Shown in pieces: positions 24,901 through 32,929 of a stretch of 64,000 bases of DNA. The position numbers and the translations under genes are program-made. How positions within the stretch are numbered: the first letter of the stretch is position 1; every line of letters begins with the position of its first letter. The notes under the pieces are model-generated. The model saw only the letters and a list, made by a program, of their open reading frames with translations. It searched no databases and was not told the DNA's origin. Origin of the DNA: Neodontobutis hainanensis (lineage: Eukaryota > Chordata > Actinopteri > Gobiiformes > Odontobutidae); assembly GCA_024349245.1 (NCBI GenBank), contig JALDNG010000022.1, forward strand, positions 15,237,501 through 15,301,500. The letters run 5' to 3'.

Positions 24901-26959
24901 CGTAGTCGTAGAAAGCAGAGTTGTACTCGTAAATTTTTACAGTCAAGTTAATTTACGCACAAATGTTTAAAAATACAAATACGAATGCTAAAATACGAAT
25001 ACGAATGCTTAAAGTTGTGCATACATCTTTTTGATAGTGATCTTACACCATACGAGGATAGATAGAATCAGTAACGAGTCCATCAGAGGGACAGCTCATG
25101 TGAGATGGTTTGGAGACAAAGTTGTCGAGGCCAGGTTGACATGGTTCGGACATGTTCAGAGGAGGAGGAGGGTAAAGATGCTGAGGTTAGAGCTGTCAGG
25201 CAGGAGGCCGAGAGGAAGACCAAAGAGAAGGTTTATGGATGTAGTGCAGGAGACAGGAAGGTAGTCGGTCTTAGAGGAAAGGGTGGGAGGGAACAGCTGA
25301 ACGGAAAAGAATACGTTTTGAAGGAGACTGTTAAAAATTCAAGGGACAAAAAAATAACAGAGCATTATTAGCTTATTTACAGTATAGTATTGTCAAACAC
25401 CAGTCTAAAGAAAAAAGGGTAATGGAAGCTCATTCTACAGTGAGTAAAATACTCACAATAAAACACTTACTCTTAAAAGAGTAACAGACTCTGATACAGC
25501 TACAGGATAACCCTAATTTTTCATATAATATATTTTTCTCCATATTTGAATAGAAAAAACACATTTAAACCATTTTTGTTGTGACTGAGATTAAGAACAC
25601 AAAAAAATCTGCTCAGTGTCTCTGATTGGAACTTATCAGTCGACCCCTCATGACTTGTTGCTATATATACTGTACGCTACATAAGTATATACATAAAGTA
25701 AATCTCGAGTGCAAAAAGAGCATTTGTTGGTTATTTGGTTTATTTGCGTTTAGAAAGTAGTGTTGGCGGTCAGGAATATAAACTTTCCGATGTGCCTCTG
25801 AGTTCAGTAAGTCACAAGGCCAGCTGTACAGGAACAGTTTGTGATGCTAAATGTTTAGGTTTTAATACACCATCTAGTGTTGGATAACGGGGTTGCACCT
25901 TTAAGCTGCTTCATGTGGGAGCTTGGGAACTAGGCAGCTCTAAAAACAGAAAGTCAAAGATAAATGAAGATTTGTGGTTAAAAGTGTAAGATCTGTGCGT
26001 CTGTGTTGTGCAGGTGATGAGCTCGACGAACGGCGAGTTGAACACTGACGACCCCACGGCGGGACACTCCAACGCTCCCATCACCGCTCCCACCGAGGTC
26101 GAAGTGGCTGACGAAACCAAGTACGAAACGACAATGTAAAACCTTTCACTTGGACATTTTTACTGATAACACGAATCAGAAACAGACAGTAGCACAGCAT
26201 GGTGTTATAATACAATAGTGAGAGGTTACATGGCAGTCTTTGGTCTAGATGAGGTAAAATACTCATGGGTTTATCACAGTCGAATAACCAGATTCTGATG
26301 CTACAATGGCTGTTCTTAAAACTGACGGTACTTACTCATATTCATTCACTAGGAACAATTTAGAGTCCCCAATTAACCTATACCTGCATGTATTTGGACA
26401 GTGGGAGGAAGCCAAAACAGATGTAAATTATAGCATGGTCTGTCCAGAAATTATTGTCTGAGAAGTGTGTGATCTTCAGCAATGATAGACAAAGCACTTG
26501 TTTACTCACTTCTCAAGCTACATAACTTACTGTCAAGACAATTACACTGAGGAGATGATATAAATTATGAAATAACCATTGTTGTAAATGCACACCCCAT
26601 TATTAACCCTGACAATAAACCTAACCCACTGAGCTAACACACCTCCTTATGGCTACTGTAGAGCCAATCCTGACCTCCTAGCTTTACACAGCTTTTCTCC
26701 TTGTTCACAGAATCTGTCTGTTTCCTTTTGATTGGATAAAAAAGTACAGGAATTTCTCTGTTTGCTGCCAAAGGGACTAGTACACGTATAAACTAACTGT
26801 AACACTATGACAGTGCTGTCATAGTGTTAAAGTTTTAAGTGTGTTTCTTGTCCCGGTGGAGGTCTCGTGTGGTAACGTTTTGTCATTCTTCTGTCTCGCT
26901 GCAGGTGCTGTTGTTTCTTCAAAAGGAGAAAGAGGAAAGCCCTCCAGAGGCACAAGTGA
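6865..26959 (+). CDS. csnk1g2: Casein kinase 1 gamma 2 (partial gene, 10 coding exons)
   Basis: Membrane-anchored Ser/Thr kinase of the CK1 gamma group, known to phosphorylate LRP6 in Wnt signalling. Joined exons: 6865-6934, 14166-14314, 14703-14937, 15871-15956, 16826-16910, 16989-17137, 18722-18805, 20384-20485, 26014-26120, 26905-26959; total 1122 nt, 373 residues plus TGA, all phases compatible. Visible landmarks are the alpha-C segment, the catalytic loop [18 protein letters not shown], the CK1-type SIN motif replacing APE, and a [11 protein letters not shown] tail. The linker PTPIG, the EVEVADETK segment and the ending LQRHK fit gamma 2 better than gamma 1 or gamma 3 as I remember them. 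Without the exon at 20384 the length from EPIKS onward equals that of human CSNK1G2 (about 339). Exons for the N-terminal tail and glycine-rich loop were not found in the first 6.8 kb and probably lie left of the window. Paralogue (a or b) cannot be decided. Confidence 0.93.
6935..14165 (+). other. csnk1g2 intron, 7.2 kb
   Basis: Mostly anonymous AT-rich sequence. A short (AT)n lies at 8951-8968. No exon, RNA gene or well-defined element recognised. Confidence 0.6.
14166..14314 (+). CDS. csnk1g2: csnk1g2 exon: hinge and alpha-D/E region
   Basis: Encodes [20 protein letters not shown] and on through [29 protein letters not shown], near-identical to vertebrate CK1 gamma. Acceptor tttcacag, donor gtaaga. 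The apparent start codon just upstream (14153) lies in the intron and is not used. Confidence 0.95.
14703..14937 (+). CDS. csnk1g2: csnk1g2 exon: catalytic loop, DFG, activation segment
   Basis: Encodes [20 protein letters not shown] then [23 protein letters not shown] and [14 protein letters not shown]. All catalytic residues (RD..K..N, DFG) are intact, so the kinase should be active. Acceptor cttgtag, donor G|gtctgg; phase 1 into the next exon. Confidence 0.96.
15871..15956 (+). CDS. csnk1g2: csnk1g2 exon: C-lobe alpha-F
   Basis: Encodes (E)[19 protein letters not shown] followed by GSLPWQGLK. The structural Asp of RRDDLEALG is present. Acceptor tattccag, donor gtaatg. Confidence 0.95.
16826..16910 (+). 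CDS. csnk1g2: csnk1g2 exon: C-lobe
   Basis: Encodes [20 protein letters not shown] then EVLCESFP and the first base of Glu. Acceptor cctgcag, donor gtctgt. The following intron is only 78 bp, so an open frame runs from this exon into the next across the intron. Confidence 0.95.
16989..17137 (+). CDS. csnk1g2: csnk1g2 exon: end of kinase domain
   Basis: Encodes [20 protein letters not shown] then [20 protein letters not shown] and [10 protein letters not shown], the end of the CK1 fold. Acceptor gttacag, donor gtgagt, phase 0 exit. Confidence 0.95.
18722..18805 (+). CDS. csnk1g2: csnk1g2 exon: C-terminal linker
   Basis: Encodes [20 protein letters not shown] plus AQQQTKNQ (28 residues), phase 0 at both ends. 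The PTPIG start and KNQ end match the variable linker of CK1 gamma 2; the middle is divergent, as usual for this disordered part. Confidence 0.9.
19519..19790 (+). mobile_element. Interspersed repeat related to the 62-bp unit (csnk1g2 intron)
   Basis: Begins tagtgttgaagtcaagact, is rich in gaccaagac motifs, and contains one copy of the minisatellite core (gtccagacttagaatagg, ctcttggaggttagtgttt, gaaggaggcc). Likely a non-autonomous DNA element; the right end near 19790 is poorly defined. Confidence 0.55.
20030..20050 (+). other. csnk1g2: Candidate 21-nt microexon of csnk1g2
   Basis: Twenty-one bases flanked by an AG and a strong gtgagt donor; phase 0 on both sides, adding VSLLKRQ between the linker exon and the 34-residue exon. 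The upstream pyrimidine tract is weak. It could be chance, but a strong donor combined with a frame-neutral open segment within the correct intron deserves transcript evidence. Confidence 0.35.
20384..20485 (+). CDS. csnk1g2: csnk1g2 exon: probably alternative 34-residue insert
   Basis: 102 bp, phase 0 at both ends, beginning [18 protein letters not shown] and ending [14 protein letters not shown] long pyrimidine tract and aag acceptor precede it; donor gtactg follows. The ending resembles the LAADRHGGSVQ exon that I recall from CK1 gamma 3, while canonical mammalian gamma 2 goes directly from KNQ to the next exon. Because it is in frame it can be included or skipped; alternative use is inferred. 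Confidence 0.75.
21006..21130 (+). mobile_element. LINE remnant, left part
   Basis: Sequence like the 3' part of a fish non-LTR reverse transcriptase gene (tgttgtatggattggagac, gttgaggttctctttgggag). It continues after the fold-back element at 25060, proving one older copy split by the insertion. Confidence 0.65.
21131..22053 (+). repeat. Left inverted arm of the fold-back element
   Basis: 923 bp, the reverse complement of 24129-25051 with few mismatches. It includes a perfect CRE palindrome TGACGTCA (21341-21348), a CGCGCATGCG motif, an ATG at 21414 opening a 48-nt segment ([16 protein letters not shown]) followed by a gtaaaa donor, and a copy of the second-exon region near 21902. Confidence 0.9.
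22591..24768 (-). pseudogene. Broken, spliced integrase-like transposase gene
   Basis: Minus-strand exon pieces: 24768-24721 ([16 protein letters not shown]), about 24279 into the core ([11 protein letters not shown] then TGA), 23477-23370 ([19 protein letters not shown] and IRGSFIA), 23264-23004 (IERLWRDVW, then in a shifted frame [27 protein letters not shown], stop, [14 protein letters not shown]) and 22670-22591 ([19 protein letters not shown], stop). The order of motifs R-x-R-G-D-x-G-x-[16 protein letters not shown], a YY...LEE-GLLD block and FLPRL matches uncharacterised integrase-core proteins common in fish genomes. Breaks: in-frame stops, a one-base frameshift after WRDVW, and Asn where the family usually has Asp in RGD. 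Several introns look genuine (acceptors tttacag, ttatttag, ttttcag). Family assignment is from memory of motifs. Confidence 0.65.
24129..25051 (-). repeat. Right inverted arm of the fold-back element
   Basis: Mirror copy of the left arm. Read on the - strand it supplies the CRE (24841-24834), the ATG exon (24768-24721) and the second exon start (24279) to the gene in the core. Core and arm are continuous in this direction, so the right arm is the natural 5' side of the gene. Confidence 0.9.
25052..25300 (+). mobile_element. LINE remnant, right part (reverse transcriptase C-terminus)
   Basis: Frame 25031-25264 reads [20 protein letters not shown], then [20 protein letters not shown], a hallmark of the C-terminal end of fish LINE ORF2 proteins. 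No intact reverse transcriptase is present; it is a dead 3' fragment. Confidence 0.75.
25301..26013 (+). other. csnk1g2 intron end
   Basis: Anonymous AT-rich sequence between the LINE remnant and the exon at 26014. Confidence 0.55.
26014..26120 (+). CDS. csnk1g2: csnk1g2 exon: C-terminal tail
   Basis: Encodes [20 protein letters not shown] then [16 protein letters not shown], strongly conserved in the CK1 gamma group. Acceptor tgtgcag, donor gtacga; phase 2 exit (AA|G Lys). Confidence 0.94.
26349..26416 (-). repeat. Fragment of the same common fish repeat
   Basis: Short reverse-oriented piece with caatttagagtccccaatta and tttggacagtgggaggaag. Confidence 0.45.
26800..26829. repeat. Palindrome near the last csnk1g2 exon
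   Basis: TAACACTATGACAG, a 2-base spacer, and its exact complement (14-bp arms). Confidence 0.85.
26905..26959 (+). CDS. csnk1g2: csnk1g2 last coding exon: palmitoylation tail and stop
   Basis: Encodes (K)[17 protein letters not shown] and TGA at 26957-26959. The Cys triplet followed by basic residues is the membrane anchor of CK1 gamma kinases. Acceptor cgctgcag. Confidence 0.95.
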
Positions 26960-29367
26960 AGGGCACCCGGAGTGAACTTGAATCGTTGTGGTCACTGTCA
27001 AGTTTTAAATGGAAGCAACTACAAATGACCCCGTCTTCCCTCGTCCATCTGTCTGTCCCCGGGACCCTCACCTCTGCACCCCTCTCACCTCGCGTCCTGT
27101 CACTCTTTACCCCCCTCCTCGTCGCGCTCTCTTTCTCTCGTACTGAGTGCTCCACTGGCGAAGTAAAGGAATGTTGCAGTTCTACTGACTCCACAACAGA
27201 CTCTGATTCCTTTAAAAAACAAATGCATTACAAACAAAGGGGGCTTTGAGGGAAAAAAAAAACGTTTAAAAAGCTGTAAAACCTGAAACTTTGTGGCGTG
27301 AAAATGATAAAAAAAAAGTTGTATTTAGACTCCATAAAGGACGTGTAATGTTCACGGGGAAATGTGAGTGAATGGAAAAGGCTCCTTAAGGAAACAGCAG
27401 ACCACTTTAGAACAAGTCTAGCTCCGTAAATGGTTTATAAATGGGTTAATAATTTGTTTTTTGACATGTGCTAGACACTTTATGAATCATTAATAAGGGC
27501 AGTGGTGACCTGGTTGTTAATAGTGAGCGCACACTTGCATTTATATATATATCAAAGGTCATTGAGGTTTCTTTTGTTTTTAATGGTTTTCTTTCCATTA
27601 ACAGATTTTATTCATCCTTTGCTCATTCGTCAGGGTTCCTGCTTACAATGGAAAGGTCTTTGTTTTTAGTAACTTCTAAGTCTAGTTAAATTATCAACTT
27701 AATTTGCAGCGTTACACTTGGAAAGTTAGTCTTTTATGCTTGTTTATGATTGAATTAATCTATTAAACTAAACCCACTCCGCTTTTTTATCAGTTTATTT
27801 CTACTATGTTAAACTCTCGTGTGAGGCATATAGACGCCGATAACATTGGCACAAACACACACTGGATATAAGTTATCAGCGTTCTTGTTAAGGTGCATTG
27901 AGTTGGATTGAAAGGAAGACACAAAAGAGACATGTAACAGTAATATTTTATTGGAAAGCTATGCTGTGTAGAACTGGAAATTACACGATACTATGTCCTG
28001 GATAATATCGCAGTACAGAGATTAATTTACAAAGGAAATCCTGATATATGTGAAAATGTAGTGGATATACTGCCCTACACTGACAGAAGGAGCACTTGTC
28101 TGAACTTAACCTGTGTCTTCTCACCTGAGTTTAAGTTCCTGTGCAGTCCTTCTTTTGCACATAATGCCTTAATGTGTTTATCCACAGCAGCACCTTTTCA
28201 GTGTAAGTTTGTCTTTAACCTTATAATATCTCTTTGCAGTACAGTCATGTTAAACAATTACATAACAATACACCTGATATATTGTCCCACCTCTTAATTA
28301 AGATCACATGTTGATAATTATTGGACCTGTCACAGTGGCATGAGCCTTGCTGCCTACATTTAAATCAGTTCCTATGGTCAACTGGAGCAAAATGAAAGAT
28401 TAACACAAGCCTCGAGGAAAAAAACAAGTGTGACATAACCTTAACATAAAGTTCATAAAAATCTAACTGTAGCCTATGGAAAAACAAAAAGCTAATTGAC
28501 TTTGCTCTTAATGTTTTTCCCTCCTGATTTTAAGAGTGTATGTAATAAAATTAAGAACAGTGACTTTTCTCAGTTCTATTTCACCAAACACATTTATCCC
28601 TGTAAACGTATAGCTCTTAGTTCAGCATTAGACCAATGTGATCCTTAAAATCTTCCTTCATGGAAATGTTTATTAGTTTTTTTTTTTTCTTGTTTTTTTT
28701 TTACCAAAGAGACGCAGGAATAGACACTTTCCCAGTAGGATTTTTGATTTACTGTCGAGGTTGACCAACAGCCAATGGGAACATCCCGTATTTAAATGTG
28801 AGCATGTGATTGGTAAACAGTTGCTGCCGTTTTAAACCAGTACAAAGTGGCTTACTATGAATAAAGCACCAAGTCACCATTGCCTTTTTTTAATAATGTG
28901 TTTAATGTATAAAAAAAACCCTGTTAAATGATTTATAACTGGTTTTCCATTTAATTATGACTCCTATCACCTAATTACAAACCCTTTTTGAAAACTGTTA
29001 AGAGGCTGGATCTATTGTAAAGTGGTTCTGTTTTATTATTTGTCATTTTTCTTCCTTTTGGTGTGTGTTTTTGGGATCAAGAGTAACAAAAGTGAACTAT
29101 GCTGAGAGACGCAGGGAGGATCTGCTCAAAAACCGAATTTGGACGATTTTTATGTTGTTTTTTTTTTTTTTGTTTTTTTTGTGTCATCTCCTTGTTTGTT
29201 TATTTTGTAATTGAATCCTCAGTTTTCATATCCCTTCACTGAAAACTTATTTTTATGACGTAGATGTTCTGGACAATTTCCTCATTACTTCTGCTTATGT
29301 TATTTTTTTTCTCCTCCCGTCTGTTGATGTGGACTTTGTAGCGCAGTCACTGGCCTCAGGTACTGTG

Positions 29368-29395
29368 GAAGAAGAAGAAGAAGAAGAAGAAGAAG
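29368..29395 (+). repeat. (GAA)n microsatellite
   Basis: About nine GAA units in the csnk1g2 3' UTR region. Confidence 0.9.
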
Positions 29396-29506
29396 GAGAG
29401 GAACAGATGTTAAGCTCTCTTATTATTATTGCACTTTTGGGAAAAAATACAGAAAAAAACAATGATGGCGGATCTTTAAGTTTGAAATTAACAATTAAGA
29501 AAACTT

Positions 29507-29512
29507 AATAAA
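29507..29512 (+). promoter_or_regulatory. Candidate poly(A) signal of csnk1g2
   Basis: AATAAA about 2.55 kb after the csnk1g2 stop. AATAAA at 28860-28865 is an alternative. Confidence 0.4.
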
Positions 29513-29956
29513 GACTGACCCTAGGAAGAGTCCTTTACAACGCTTATGTATCTTATGAGTTATGGCCGAAAAATGTCGATTTACATGGAGAAAAAAAATG
29601 TCTTTCATTTTTATTTTATTTCTTACATCAAAATTATTTACCAGGAAATCATAGTTTGTGCCTTTCTAAGTAAAATGTTTAAAGCTCAAGTGTCCCATGC
29701 TGGCGTTTTATCTAATCTCTTTCAAATGTTCTCTGGATTGTGTGTGTCCGAGTGGTCTGTGTGTGTGTTTTTGTTTGTGAGTGAAAATGTGGATGACTTG
29801 TGTTTGACTTGCTCCGGATGAGTTCTGTAGTTAAAGATGGTGTGTGGCCCGGCTGCTGCAGAGATGGATCAGAAAACTGCACCAGCCTCGTCCAGTTAAC
29901 AGATAATTTCACATTTTTACATTTACTGCACCTGTTGTGCCATGTCTCTTACTTTA

Positions 29957-30398
29957 TTAAAGCAACCCTATGCAACTTTTACCTCAAAGTATGGAGCCTG
30001 AAAATCATTCAAATAACAGCCTCAAATTAATTTTTATGGTTTGACATGAAAGTAAAAAAACTGTTCCGAGGTACTCTTCTACACGACATGTCTCACTGTA
30101 AATTGCCACATTCACATATAATCACACAATAAAGCAACCCCCATTTGAGTCTGTGAAGGTTCTCAGTCATCCAGGTCATGTCAAAGAAAAGGTTAAAGCA
30201 TAAGCATCTGGACTCTTGATATTTTTAGACTGTAAACACACAAAACACAGTTACATAGTCTAACCCAGGTGTGCTTTGTGATTGAAAGAGGGATGAGTGG
30301 TCCTCTCGTCAAGAAACTACCAAAATTAATGTAAAGCTATCATAATAATTTTCATGCTCCATGTTCTGGGGTTAAAAAGTTACATGGTGTTGCTTTAA
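29957..30398. mobile_element. MITE with TTAA ends
   Basis: Left end TTAAAGCAACCCTATGCAAC and right end, complemented, TTAAAGCAACACCATGTAAC. TTAA at both edges fits a TTAA-specific family such as piggyBac or Kolobok. Related single ends occur at about 33940-33962 and 32448. Confidence 0.65.
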
Positions 30399-30476
30399 AT
30401 TGATAAGATATTTGTTTTTAGAGGTAACAGGAGGTCCTATGTGAGTTTACAACATGTCTCCCCAAGTCCTTTTCTA

Positions 30477-30535
30477 TACAGTTGTGTTCATAAGTTTTCA
30501 TTCCCGGATTCTGCCCGGGTCTGAGCACAACTGTA
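30477..30535. mobile_element. Tiny Tc1-like end-to-end remnant
   Basis: CAGTTGTGTTCATAAG at the left and the complement of CAGTTGTGCTCAGAC at the right, bounded by TA on both sides. Total 59 bp. It looks like two Tc1/mariner termini with the interior lost. Confidence 0.5.
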
Positions 30536-32467
30536 CATCCTGAAAAGTTAGTGTTCTATTCCTTTGTCCAAAAGATCGGGATTATCACAGCTTCTGAATT
30601 GTCTCAGTTACAGAAAATCTAAAGGCCTTCACCTAAATTATTTATAAATGCGCACACAGTCCAATTACAACTATAGAAGTATAGAGTGGTCCCGTTGACA
30701 AATCAGAGAGACAGACATTAAACTGGGGCTGTTTGACTAAAAACTGATGTGCTTTTAGAAATATTCTTTGTGTAAACCTGTTAAATCTAAAAAATCAAGA
30801 TTATCCCCCCCCCAAAAAAAAACCCCACACACAATAGGTGTCCTTTAATGCATTGCAGTTCTTTTAATGAACAAGATGTCCATTTTTAAAAGTCAAAGGG
30901 TTTGGAAAAATTAATCAGGTTTTTTTTCACAATATGAGAAAATATGGAAGTCTATCATTTCTAAATCTACATACAATATGGAAAAAGCAACGTTAGTCTA
31001 AATATATTGGAGCTTTCACAATAAAAAAAATATATTTTCAGGTTTTGGTTGCCAATAATCTTTATACAAGCCTTAATCTATCTGAAATGTTTTCTTGTTA
31101 ATTTGCAACTGAACAAAAAAAAGGTTTTGAGCTTTCAAATTTACCTCCCACTCCTCTTTTTTTTTTTGGCTTTAGTGGTCCTAATACACCAACAGAATTT
31201 TCCTATCGAATACAGTTTTAAAACAGACTGACAGTTTAAAAAGTAAGTATTTATTGTAAAATGTGTGGAAACCCGGATTTGTATTATTCGTATTATTCGT
31301 GTCCCTGTCCAAAATGGCCGACCGCTTGGTGCTCTATCCATGTTTAGGATTTTGTGTAATCCCCTTAAACTCTGTTGGTCTGTCAATAAGGCACATTTGG
31401 TTTGTGTCCAAAACGTAAACCAGTTTCTACAGTCGTCCACACTGTCGCTGTGGTTTGTAATTCTCGTAGAGCCACGTGTGTCCTGGACTACAACAAGGAA
31501 GTTTAGGATATTTCTGTTTTCATATCAGCCAAACACCAGATTATTGATGGAAAGTTTAGACAGATTATTGATGGAAAGAGGAAAAAATAAATTGAAAGTT
31601 TGTTATGTCTAATTCAAGAGACAAAAAAAATCCAGAAATGTAATTGTTGTTTTTTTCCACATAGCTGCGTCACCAGCCATTTATTCGTTCAAAAGGATTT
31701 ATTCATGTTTAAGTTTACAGATCATTTGGAAGTGCCTGCTTAGTTAGGGTCGGGTTGAGGGTTACTACTGAATGAAGTTAAACTGTTTGAAAGAAAAGCA
31801 TAAAAAGTACAAATTAGAATTGTTCAAAAACTATAGATTTTTTTTTTACCTTAAATAGTCTGTTGTAATTGTTATGGTATGTAACTGGAAACAAACCATA
31901 GAGGAAATTCATTGGAAAAGAGAAAAGGCCTTGAAACCGAAGTCTTAGTTTTTCCTAACTTACAACCTGTTTTCATGGAAAAAAACAAAAACACAAAAAG
32001 CTTACATAAAGATTAATAACTTAAGTCTGACTCTTATTCTACTTGGTTTGTTCATAGACAACAGTATACAGGGCTACCATAGCTGCTCATAGGCTGTAGA
32101 GAAAAGGGGTGTTGGCTGTCAATTTATGAATTTGTGATGCTGCCATAAACCACACACTGCACCTTTAAACCTCTTAAAATGTTTTTGCTGTCTTTGAAAA
32201 CCTGGGCCCAGCGGACGTCCCACATTTCAGGGTAAGGGCAGACACACGGTCCAAATCTAAAGACTTGTCCGTAGATGCTGCCCCTCGTCATGCTGTGCAC
32301 CGGGGCTCTGTTCACTCTGATATTTTTACGTCGGGACAAAGGAAGCTGCTCAAACCATCCTTCTCAAAGATTATGGCCAGAAATGAAACCGTATTTTTTT
32401 AGGGTTAGTGCCTCATCTTACTGGTTTTGTCCTGCTCAGTGTACATTTAAAGCAGCACTGTCAACCT
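30536..32467. other. Intergenic region between csnk1g2 and ocln
   Basis: AT-rich, with homopolymer runs. No exon pattern or defined repeat seen besides those listed. Open frames at 31141-31612 are overlapping on both strands and look fortuitous. Confidence 0.55.
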
Positions 32468-32570
32468 TTTGACCCTCTGTGGCTGCTGTAGTTTGAGATT
32501 TGACCCTCTGTGGCTGCTGTAGTTTGAGTTTTGACCCTCTGTGGCTGCTGTAGTTTGAGATTTGACCCTT
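32468..32570 (+). repeat. Three-copy 31-bp tandem repeat upstream of the ocln promoter
   Basis: Unit tttgaccctctgtggctgct then gtagtttgaga, starting at 32468, 32499 and 32530, with a partial fourth (tttgaccctt). Copies nearly identical. Confidence 0.92.
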
Positions 32571-32790
32571 TAAACCTGCCGCCAGCCTCTATATGAGCGT
32601 GACCTCTGGCGGTAGGATCCCGGCGGTGCAGTGGTGTGCTGCGGTCACTGGGCCTCATCACCGCGGAGACTGGCGGCGTAACACAGCACTTGTTCAGAGC
32701 CGCCGCGGACCGTTGTCTCCGAGTCTTTCCCCGAGACGGACTCAGAAACGGGCAACAATCTGAATTTACAAACATTTTCAAACATGATTT
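32570..32790 (+). promoter_or_regulatory. ocln: CpG-rich probable promoter of ocln
   Basis: A short GC- and CpG-rich island (CCGCGG, GGCGGC, CCGCCGCGG) in otherwise AT-rich DNA, with a TATA-like TATATGAG at 32590-32597. About 340 bp downstream is a consensus donor, and the next + strand coding exon is the occludin start exon. A CpG island followed by a spliced leader is the expected layout for a vertebrate promoter. Assignment to ocln rests on orientation and position only. Confidence 0.55.
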
Positions 32791-32929
32791 ATTTTAATTA
32801 ACTCCAAACAAACACTTTTTGAGCAACACGTTTTTTTTTAATTTTCCTTAAGTTTCTCTTGAAGGCGAAGGAACAGGAAACAGGACGAGAGTTGGCAAAG
32901 TTTGACTCACCTCACAAAGCAACCTGCAG
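32790..32929 (+). other. ocln: Probable end of ocln non-coding exon 1
   Basis: The segment ends CCTGCAG|gtaaga, a consensus 5' splice site, and the occludin start exon at 38590 has a good acceptor just 7 bases before its ATG, so a spliced 5' leader is required. Pairing implies a 5660-bp first intron. The transcription start is not determined. Confidence 0.5.

Larger units (their letters stand above)
21131..25051. mobile_element. 3.92-kb fold-back DNA element with 923-bp inverted arms
   Basis: Ends ATGGTGTAAGATCACTATC and its exact complement. The left arm 21131-22053 and right arm 24129-25051 have equal length and differ at only a handful of positions I could spot. A perfect 8-bp direct repeat ACGAGGAT flanks it (21123-21130 and 25052-25059), indicating transposition. 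The outer part of each arm contains repeated short motifs (ATTCGTATT, ACGAATTC, TACGAGTA) as expected for subterminal transposase-binding sites. The 2.08-kb core (22054-24128) carries a degenerate minus-strand integrase-like gene. The element lies inside csnk1g2 between coding exons. Superfamily is not assigned: 8-bp duplications are known for hAT, P and others, yet the coding motifs resemble integrase-like proteins. Confidence 0.88.
26960..29530 (+). other. csnk1g2: csnk1g2 3' untranslated region (probable extent)
   Basis: About 2.5 kb after the stop with no splice structure or conserved coding frame. It holds an AATAAA at 28860 and another at 29507-29512, the latter chosen as the likeliest end, and a (GAA)n tract near 29368-29395. 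The exact end is inferred; a shorter UTR using 28860 is equally possible. Confidence 0.5.

Noticed and set aside
21131..25051. Polinton-type or classical hAT element
   Set aside because: Polintons make 6-bp duplications and carry polymerase genes, which I do not see; ends do not look like hAT ends and the core motifs are integrase-like.
26839..27249. 136-codon frame spanning the last csnk1g2 exon
   Set aside because: Wrong frame relative to the kinase tail and running through intron and 3' UTR.
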